The notes under the pieces: model-generated
What the model was told of the DNA's origin: nothing
What the model saw: only the letters and a program-made list of their open reading frames with translations
Databases searched by the model: none
Position numbers and translations under genes: made by a program
Shown here: piece by piece, positions 58,189-64,000 of the stretch
Layout of the letters: every line of letters begins with the position of its first letter
Numbering within the stretch: the first letter of the stretch is position 1
Source of the DNA: Mesorhizobium sp. NZP2077
GTDB taxonomy: Bacteria; Pseudomonadota; Alphaproteobacteria; Rhizobiales; Rhizobiaceae
Direction: 5' to 3'
NCBI RefSeq assembly: GCF_013170805.1
Contig: NZ_CP051293.1
Span: 6,950,001-7,014,000 of the forward strand
Length of the DNA stretch: 64,000 nucleotides

Positions 58189-59124
58189 ATGCGACAGTTT
58201 GTTGATCTTTCATACGTATTGCACGACGGTATGACCACCTATCCCGTGCCCTGGTCGCCGCCGTTTGAGATGACACAGTTGGGTAGGCACGCGATCGAAG
58301 GCCGAGAGTCGCGGAAGATCGTCATCGGAACGCATTGCGGTACGCATGTCGATGCGCCGCGACATTTCATTCCCGGCGGAACGACGATCGATCAGCTGGC
58401 GCTCGAACCATTCGTCGGTCCTGCAACGGTGGTGGATTTTACGGACGCCAAGCCCTTGCAGGAAATAGGTGTTTCTGACTTCGAAAGACGTATCGGCGGC
58501 CGGCACATTGATCGATTGGTCATGAGGTTCGACTGGTCTGATCACTGGGGAACGTTGAAGTTTTATTCGGAGCAGCCCTTCATCTCGGAAGATGCCGCTC
58601 GTTGGCTGGTGAGGCGCAGCGTACGGCTGCTCGGTATGGACACTCCGCAAGCCGATAGCCCGAAGAACGGGCGCGGTTCGGAACGTGACTCTCCTGTGCA
58701 CAAGATTCTTCTCAGGGCGGGCGTGATCAAGCTCGAATACATGACCAACCTGAGGGCGCTGGGAACGGATGAATTCGAACTGATTGCGTTGCCGCTGAAC
58801 ATACGAGAAGGAGACGGTTCGCCCGTCCGCTGCATCGGAATTGTCGAGGACAAAGGTTTAAGTGAGATTGTAATGACGCATGAAGAGCTGGTTCGTGAGT
58901 TTTTTGCGCGGCACGCCAAGTCGCCCCTTCCAACTGGAAAAGACGCGTTGACCGTGCAGTATCTTGATCATGGTTTGATCGATTCCTTCGGCATCGTCAC
59001 GATGATTGCCGATTTTGAAAGTGCACTCGGTGTTACCTTCTCGGCGGAAGATATGCAGTCGTACGAATTCCAGACGATCGGGGGACTCATTGGAATTCTG
59101 GACCGATTAGCCAAGCCTGGCTGA
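58189..59124 (+). CDS. Cyclase-family (KynB-like) hydrolase fused to an acyl carrier protein domain
   Basis: 311 residues with two domains. Residues 1-222 form the metal-dependent cyclase/arylformamidase fold: DLSYVLHDGMTTYP and the full HCGTHVDAPRH signature (residues 49-59, pattern HxGTHxDxPxH). Residues 229-308 form an acyl carrier protein: LVREFFARH, then the phosphopantetheine site DHGLIDSFGIVTMI with Ser266, and FSAEDMQSYEFQTIGGLIGI, closest in style to D-alanyl carrier/DltC-like carriers. Such a fusion suggests that the cyclase/hydrolase acts on a substrate tethered to its own carrier arm. It lies between an AMP ligase and an AAC(3)-type acyltransferase, which could load and unload the carrier. 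The start ATG at 58189 follows GGGGAG. Confidence 0.85.
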   Translation: MRQFVDLSYVLHDGMTTYPVPWSPPFEMTQLGRHAIEGRESRKIVIGTHCGTHVDAPRHFIPGGTTIDQLALEPFVGPATVVDFTDAKPLQEIGVSDFERRIGGRHIDRLVMRFDWSDHWGTLKFYSEQPFISEDAARWLVRRSVRLLGMDTPQADSPKNGRGSERDSPVHKILLRAGVIKLEYMTNLRALGTDEFELIALPLNIREGDGSPVRCIGIVEDKGLSEIVMTHEELVREFFARHAKSPLPTGKDALTVQYLDHGLIDSFGIVTMIADFESALGVTFSAEDMQSYEFQTIGGLIGILDRLAKPG

Positions 59125-59231
59125 TGCGGGTCGTTCCGAAGGAGAGTGTTTTTCTGTTGGAATCCGCCACGGAACAGATCAACCGAAGGCTGCGATGGAC
59201 GTCTTTTCCCGAATTGTGTCGGAGTCAGTAG
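59124..59231 (+). other. Short overlapping ORF between cyclase-ACP and AAC(3) genes
   Basis: An ATG overlapping the cyclase-ACP stop (TGATG) opens 35 codons beginning MRVVPKES. The same opening (TGATG, then a frame starting MLIVPKD) follows the AAC(3) gene at 60058, with GTTCCGAAGGA shared. Both may be starts of a lost gene or a repeated coupling element. No function is assigned. Confidence 0.3.
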
Positions 59232-59233
59232 CG

Positions 59234-60058
59234 ATGATGGATTACCACTACACCCGCGAAGACCTTTTGAAGGCGATCGAAGCGATCGGCATCCGTCCAG
59301 GCGACGTTGTCTCATTGCACGTAAGTCTCGGTCGGCTCGGATTGCCGGAGGCGGTCGAGCGCAACTATCGAGCACTGTCGAACTTCGTGATAGATGCCTT
59401 CCTTGAGGTGCTAGGGACGAACGGAACACTTCTTGTTCCGACCTTCACGGCCTATTCTTTTGAGCTCGGCCAGGTGTATGATGTCGAGTTAACGCCCTCA
59501 GTGACTGGCGAATTCCCGGAGGTGTTCCGAAGCCGGACGAATGCCATACGGTCGCGCGATCCGTTGCTGTCGTGGGCAGCGATAGGACCTAAAGCTCAAG
59601 TCATATTACGAAACATTTCCAATCGGTGCTTCGGCGAGGGCAGTGTTTTTGATAATCTTGTCAAGGCTAATGGGGTGATATGCACATTAGGCCTTGGGAT
59701 GTGGTGGGCCACGTTCTGCCACTATATCGAAAAGATGGCTGACGTGCCGTTTCGCCGTGACAAGCTGTTTCGATGCGCTATTCGCGAACACGGACAGCAG
59801 CGTGAAGAGGAGTGGATATATTTCGCCTTCCCGCGCGTCCCCAATTGCAAACCGAACGGCATGGCGCTGGAGAAGAAGGCGACTGAACGATCTCTTATTC
59901 GGGTTGCTCCGATTGGGCGTGGCGAAATTCACGGCCTCAGCGCGAGGGAATATCTCGCTTTTGGACTGGAGCAACTTCGTGAAAATCCCTGGCTAACCGC
60001 CAATGGCCCCCCTGCCCCGCCGGAGGTCATCTTTAAAAATGAACCGTGGGCGCTGTGA
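59234..60058 (+). CDS. AAC(3)-family N-acyltransferase
   Basis: About 274 residues of the aminoglycoside 3-N-acetyltransferase fold: DVVSLHVSLGRLG, LGTNGTLLVPTFTAYSFE, FPEVFRSRTNAIRSRDPLLS and a C-terminal SAREYLAFGLEQLR. In family members the segment after RS reads xHPxxS; here it is RDPLLS, so that His is missing. Homologues in biosynthetic loci acylate amino sugars or similar amines, so resistance is not implied. The ATG at 59234 has GGAG 9 nt upstream; 59195 is an alternative. It is the last gene of the cluster and a candidate for transferring the carrier-bound acyl group to an amine. Confidence 0.8.
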   Translation: MMDYHYTREDLLKAIEAIGIRPGDVVSLHVSLGRLGLPEAVERNYRALSNFVIDAFLEVLGTNGTLLVPTFTAYSFELGQVYDVELTPSVTGEFPEVFRSRTNAIRSRDPLLSWAAIGPKAQVILRNISNRCFGEGSVFDNLVKANGVICTLGLGMWWATFCHYIEKMADVPFRRDKLFRCAIREHGQQREEEWIYFAFPRVPNCKPNGMALEKKATERSLIRVAPIGRGEIHGLSAREYLAFGLEQLRENPWLTANGPPAPPEVIFKNEPWAL

Positions 60059-60299
60059 TGCTGATTGTTCCGAAGGACGGGCCTGGCGGCGATCGTCGCG
60101 GACTATGCCGTGGAAGGCGGACTCTGTGACGACCTCCAGGGGCGTGACCGGCGTTGCGACCGTCTGATTTTCACGCGACTGGGAAGAAAGTGCGTGTTTC
60201 GGTAATTCCCGGACACCCTTTTCGCTAAATCCCGGACAGTGATGGAGTGCATCCCCAGACTGAGACAAGGAAAATCGCGGACACCTTCCGTGTTACGCT

Positions 60300-60620
60300 T
60301 ATGCGGCCTTGTCCATCTCTCGTCTGCGTGAATGCTTCTGTCGTATTCGTCCGGAGTTAGATAGTCGAGCGCCGAATGCAGCCGTTGCTGGTTGTAGATG
60401 ATATCGATGAAGGCTCCGATCCGTTTGTCGCATCGGCCGCATCCTTATAGGTGAGGCCTTGCACTTCTTCCTGCTTGAGCGTTTCCATGAAGCTTTCCGC
60501 TTTCGCGTTATCGTAAGGATTCTCGACACGGCTCATGCTCGCCTGGATATCGTGACGATGCAGAAGTTCGGAGTAGGCCCCGCAGGCGTATTGGACGGAT
60601 TCAAGCGGTCGTCGCAAAAC
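60300..60620 (-). pseudogene. IS3-family OrfB C-terminal remnant
   Basis: The minus strand reads SVQYACGAYSELLHRHDIQA, SMSRVENPYDNAKAESFMET (catalytic Glu helix) and LKQEEVQGLTYKDAADA, then after a frame change IGAFIDIIYNQQRLHSALDY, the typical OrfB end. It begins at GCGACGACCGCTTGAATCCG, the same joint as in 49495-50040, and a piece of IS30 lies on the other side. Confidence 0.7.
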
Positions 60621-60760
60621 TGATTGTGTTCACTCATGACAGCAACTCGTCAAGCGCCCCAGCTGGCGTTTTCCAACCTAAAGTTTTTCTCGGTCGAGCA
60701 TTGAGGGCCGCGGCCACGGCGGCGATCTCGTCGGCGCTGTGGACGCTCAGGTCGTGAGAT
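60596..60760 (-). pseudogene. IS30-family transposase C-terminal fragment and end
   Basis: Translation of the minus strand gives LSVHSADEIAAVAAALNARP and RKTLGWKTPAGALDELLS followed by a stop, the standard end of IS30 transposases. The bases after the stop lead to GCGACGACCGCTTGAATCCG, which is probably part of the element end. Everything upstream of this C-terminus is missing. Confidence 0.65.
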
Positions 60761-61031
60761 TGTCATGTTGCATTCCCTTTTTTGGTTGGAAGAGAGCTGT
60801 GTCTGACTGCTGGATGAAGCGGCTATCAATTCCGGGTGGTGGATCGATCCTTAGCCGCATGCCGCAACCTTAATTCCGCCCTTTGCGCGGACCGGCGTCA
60901 CACTAGCTTCAATGTCGCTTTTGACCTGACTGTCGATCAACTTGGTACGTTATCTGTGCACCGCGCCCAGGATGATGGACCCGATGGAAGCCTCCTTGCT
61001 TTTTTGGCTGTTAGCCGGCTTAGTTGCCGAA
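60761..61031. other. Spacer downstream of orphan element D
   Basis: No gene is recognisable, although nod-box-like element D points into this stretch from the right. The gene it once served appears to have been lost. Confidence 0.4.
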
Positions 61032-61081
61032 GGGCTGCGTCAAATTCAGTGTGTGTATTGAGGCCATCTGGATTTGAGATA
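61032..61081 (-). promoter_or_regulatory. Nod-box-like element D (orphan)
   Basis: Minus strand: TATCTCAAATCCAGATG then ATACACACACTGAATTTGAC. It matches the other five at most conserved positions, but no gene follows within 250 nt; IS30 and IS3 debris lies downstream. Confidence 0.55.
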
Positions 61082-61154
61082 GACGAAGGATGGCATAAAG
61101 CCCGAACAGGATGCGGGGGCGCTCCGTCAGTATTGCATTCGTTCACGATTTATC

Positions 61155-61440
61155 GGTCGCCAACTGCTGATGACAATCCTGTTCGACAAGTTCGGCATGC
61201 TCCACTCGACGGAGCGCGCGATTCAGGCCGAGAGGATCGAGCTGCCGCTGTCGAGGCTGGCCGATCAGGTCAGCCACGGAACTTCGCGTCATGCCGCTCT
61301 TCCAGCTGATCGAGCGCCATGTGCTCACAGCCGAGCGCCTTAATGGCGACGACACCACCATCCGCATCCTGGCGAAGGGCAAGTTTGCGACTGGGCGCAT
61401 CTGGACTGGTGGTCGCGGTCGGCCGGGTATGCCGGTGGTT
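61155..61440 (+). pseudogene. tnpC: IS66 TnpC internal fragment
   Basis: Two frames together give QLLMTILFDKFGMLHSTERA and then LTAERLNGDDTTIRILAKGK, FATGRIWT, the segment around the first catalytic Asp of TnpC (usual pattern LHADDTPVPVL). Nothing else of an IS66 element is beside it. Confidence 0.6.
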
Positions 61441-61990
61441 TTTCCGATTCGGAGGATTCACTTTGTGCCCTGCCGCCACGTAACCGACCCATGCGCCGCA
61501 CTCTGGAGCGGCGCATCCGCGCCTCAAGCTGAACGCATGGCGGCGCTTACAATTTTCGTGAAGCACCTCACGACCTTAGCCCTTCGGAACATCTGCAAGG
61601 CTGATCTGGATCCAATTAGTGCACCCACAGCCCGGAACACGCAAGTTCAGAAGCTTACCACCACCAATGTAGCTTGACACGCCGTTGCCTAGCGCGGATG
61701 ACGTTGCGGTTCTTTATCTTTGTTGCGCTCGCATGACGATTGCGCATCACAGGGTTTAAATTAAATTAACTTCGCCAATTGCAGCGAGATGCTAGAGTTC
61801 TGACGATGTTGGCCTGCCGACGACGGCCGCGGAGCCGTAGCCTCACAGCCGGAAGCTTTGGTGCGCCAGGGACAACATCCAACGCAAATGGCTACTGAGC
61901 AGAGACTATAGAATGCCCGCGGATGACTGCTGTCTCTGAACTTCGAGGGCTCTCAACCAGAGTGTCCAACCAGCTTTTTTGTTCACCAGG
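61441..61990. other. Upstream region of the luxR-type gene
   Basis: No gene recognised in 61441-61680. The AT-rich stretch around 61755-61790 (GGTTTAAATTAAATTAACTT) is the likely promoter area. I did not find a convincing 18-20 bp lux-box dyad. Confidence 0.4.
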
Positions 61991-62752
61991 ATGAATTTCC
62001 CTGAGGCATCCAGGGAAGCGTTTGCGGTCGAGTTCGCCCGTTTTCTCGACCAGACCGATGGTACCGGAAAACCCGAGCAGTTGTTCAACTTGTTATCTGC
62101 CTTTGCTCTGAATTTTGATTGTCCGTGGGTCGCCTATAGCTCCCTTGCACCAGACCAAAAAGGCTTAAAGCCGGCGCGAGGCGATCCGGCGGTCATGCTG
62201 AACTATCCTGATGAATGGCAGGAGCGCTATTTCGAAATGGGTTATGACAGGATGGACCCCACCATCAAGAGAAGTCGGAGGCGAGCAGAAGCCATTCGGT
62301 GGAGCGAGGTGTACAATGACGAAAGCACGACTGAAGACGAACGGCGCGTTTTCGACGAGGCTGCCAAGTTTGGCTTAAGATCAGGCATTAGCGTCCCGTT
62401 GCACGGCCCCGAAGGCAGCTTTGCGATCATGAACTTTGCTCACCCCTGGGACGGTGAATTCCAAAAGACAACGATCACGTACTTGCAACTTGCGGCGTTA
62501 CATTTCCATCTGAGAGTTGCGGTGTTCGCTAATTCGAGCCACATTGAGGAGAAATCTAACCTTTCTCCAAGAGAAAAAGAGTGCATCCTATGGACGGCGA
62601 GAGGGAAATCCTCGTGGGAGATAGGAAAGATTATAGGGATATCTGTAAATACCGTTAATTTCCATATAAAAAACGTAATGAAAAAAATGGACACTAACAG
62701 CAGAACAACCGCGGCAATAAAAGCTCTAAAGTTACAGATAATCAAATTGTAA
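61991..62752 (+). CDS. LuxR-family quorum-sensing regulator (solo)
   Basis: About 253 residues. The N-terminal autoinducer-binding domain shows the conserved Trp/Tyr/Asp cluster (CPWVAYSS, WQERYFEMGYDRMDPTI, AIRWSEV, GLRSGISVPLHG), and the C-terminal HTH reads LSPREKECILWTARGKSSWE, IGKIIGISVNTVNFHIKNVM. All AHL-receptor landmarks are present, so it probably binds an acyl-homoserine lactone or similar signal. No luxI-type synthase is in the window. The ATG at 61991 is chosen over a TTG four codons upstream; neither has a strong ribosome site. The gene is more AT-rich at its 3' end than its surroundings. Confidence 0.9.
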   Translation: MNFPEASREAFAVEFARFLDQTDGTGKPEQLFNLLSAFALNFDCPWVAYSSLAPDQKGLKPARGDPAVMLNYPDEWQERYFEMGYDRMDPTIKRSRRRAEAIRWSEVYNDESTTEDERRVFDEAAKFGLRSGISVPLHGPEGSFAIMNFAHPWDGEFQKTTITYLQLAALHFHLRVAVFANSSHIEEKSNLSPREKECILWTARGKSSWEIGKIIGISVNTVNFHIKNVMKKMDTNSRTTAAIKALKLQIIKL

Positions 62753-62814
62753 ACTTGACAAGGAAACTGTCACTTGAAGCACTTTGACGCCGAAGTGACA
62801 ATTAGTCTGTTGCA

Positions 62815-63450
62815 TGGCCCGAATAGGTCGCGACGCGCTCGCGCGGCAGGTGCTCGAGAAACGGCTTCCTTGAGGGGCGCTTGCGTTCAAAGGCCCGGAC
62901 GGTCGATGACCGCACAGCCAGATCCGCTGCCAGTTCGTCTTCGCTGGCAGCCTCACGGCGGGCCGCACGCTCGGCGAGGATCATCGCGTGCGCACTGGCA
63001 AGGTCACCGGTCTTCACCGGATGGGTACCCCTCCCCGCCTTCAACCACTTCTGGATGAGGCGGATGATGCGTTTGTCGCCGATCCGATGTTCCAGGAAGC
63101 GGACCAGCCATGTCTGGCTGACAGCCCCAAAGAAGTTTTGGATGTCGGCGTCGATGATCCAGTTCACCTGCCGCTTGTCGATCGCTGTAAACAGCGCATC
63201 CAACGCATCGTGCGGGCCATCATCCTCCGGCTCCTCGAGCTGCAGCTCCATCTGTTCGAGAAGCCGGCTTTCCGCTCCGAGCGGCTGCCATGGATCTCGC
63301 GCTTCAGCTTCTCGATCTCCAGCCTGAGCCGCGCAATCAGCGCATCCGAGTGCGAGTTCACGGCCTGCGCGCGGGCGGCGAGCGCTTGCGCCATTTCGCA
63401 CGGCGTTCTTCGCGCTCAGGCGCAAGGCCGCCCCCGGGGTGGATGGCATG
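62815..63450 (-). pseudogene. IS66 TnpC N-terminus interrupted by group II intron reverse transcriptase sequence
   Basis: Minus strand, in order: TnpC coiled coil (SDALIARLRLEIEKLKREIH, MELQLEEPEDDG), then a group II intron RT segment (ALDALFTAIDKRQVNWIIDA, DIQNFFGAVSQTWLVRFLEH, RIGDKRIIRLIQKWLKAG) at about 63010-63230, then TnpC sequence again (SAHAMILAERAARREAASED, STVRAFERKRPSRKPFLEHL). The RT piece covers the early palm region and lacks the YADD box. The TnpC parts on either side are not in simple order. The element is dead. Confidence 0.75.
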
Positions 63451-64000
63451 ATGTGGCAGGACTACGAGGCAGACCTCGAGCCTCGCTCGTAGATTTGCAC
63501 AAACGAGTTCATCGGGGAGCGTATCGCCTGCAACCGTCGCGCCGGACATATGCATCGACAGTGAGGTGGTGGAAGAGCGCGGTGAACCGATCCTTCTTCC
63601 TCAGCCTTGCGCCGCCACCGGTTGCCCGGCTTTGTTCGTCGGCTTCCCAGCTACTATGCCAGAGTCAGACTTCTCCGTGTCGTGCATCAGCGGCTACGGC
63701 TCCTCGCCTTCCCGCTGCGGACCATGTCCTCCAAAAAGGCCATGGTCGACCCGGAGATCTCCCGGTTCCCGTACAAAGAGCGTCCATGCGGTCTAAAAAA
63801 AGACCGCGCCGGATTGGTGAGGCACTCGCATAGCGCACCTCCCATATTGCCTTCCGCTATGAGGACAGCGTCGGCATCCGAGATAAGATCCCTTTCGCGG
63901 CTCAATGGCTGGCCTGCATGCTCCCCTACCGACGCTTCGCCGACATCCTCGCGGATGCCTGCGCACGGCTCGGGGCCGACGTGGATCGCCACTCCTTCAT
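63451..64000. other. Unassigned right end of the window
   Basis: Open frames exist on both strands, including a plus-strand frame from about 63834 that runs off the end (FAAQWLACMLPYRRFADILA), but I recognise no family and see no start. It may be intron- or IS-derived repeat sequence. Confidence 0.3.

Noticed and set aside
59234..60058. Calling the AAC(3)-family gene an antibiotic resistance gene.
   Set aside because: It lies within a biosynthetic-type operon and lacks the His of the usual motif, so an acyltransferase role in that pathway is more likely.
1..64000. Search for tRNA, rRNA, CRISPR arrays and tandem repeats.
   Set aside because: No cloverleaf with a GTTCRA-type T-loop, no rRNA-like stretch and no regularly spaced direct repeats were noticed by eye; a program such as tRNAscan-SE would be decisive.

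Overview
The window reads as an IS-riddled accessory region of an alphaproteobacterium, most likely a symbiotic plasmid or island of a rhizobium (Ensifer/Rhizobium/Mesorhizobium type). Three things point there: the insertion-sequence families present (several IS66 lineages, IS110, IS3, IS6, IS5, IS481, IS630, IS30, group II intron debris), the many catabolic and uptake genes for nitrogenous small molecules, and six copies of a conserved promoter-proximal element of about 49 bp with the layout of a nod box (ATC-N9-GAT left half plus an A-rich right half). The genus assignment is inference. No rRNA, tRNA or CRISPR array was seen.

Layout. 1-2.0 kb: IS66, IS110 and IS4 debris. 2.3-7.6 kb (minus): a five-gene operon behind a nod-box-like element, with a Tat-exported binding protein, two permeases, an ATPase and an enolase-superfamily enzyme. 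7.6-9.0 kb: IS66 remnant. 9.4-14.9 kb (minus): a second nod-box-like operon with an M20 amidohydrolase, binding protein, ATPase and a fused double permease. 15.75-18.5 kb (plus): an inverted second copy of the first operon that has lost its permeases and most of its ATPase. 18.7-25.2 kb: GrpB relic, PLP decarboxylase, an AtzG/AtzE-like amidase pair and a DoeB-like deacylase. 25.55-28.30 kb: a complete-length IS66 element with an 8-bp target duplication. 29-33.4 kb: a DoeA-like M24 hydrolase and an MFS exporter, each behind a nod-box-like element. 33.6-35.5 kb: ABC ATPase, IS3 and IS6 relics. 35.5-39.3 kb: RraA-like protein, aspartate-type aminotransferase and a serine hydrolase. 39.7-41.2 kb: intact IS110 and an IS5 relic. 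41.2-48.6 kb: a GntR regulator divergent from hyuA-hyuB, followed by frameshifted FAD amine oxidase and sarcosine oxidase genes. 48.6-54 kb: IS debris around an intact LysR regulator. 55-60.1 kb (plus): a compact cluster with a DRE-TIM aldolase-like enzyme, an AMP ligase, a broken methyltransferase, a cyclase fused to an acyl carrier protein and an AAC(3)-family acyltransferase. 60-64 kb: IS debris around an orphan LuxR regulator.

How the parts fit together. The nod-box-like elements stand in front of transport and C-N bond hydrolysis genes rather than nod genes, so a LysR-type (NodD-like) regulon for uptake and breakdown of plant-derived nitrogen compounds is the best reading. The hyuAB/sarcosine oxidase segment resembles a decaying methylhydantoin-to-sarcosine route. 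The 55-60 kb cluster looks like a small pathway that makes an unusual acyl group on a carrier domain and transfers it to an amine; I do not recognise it as a described pathway and regard it as the most novel part of the window.
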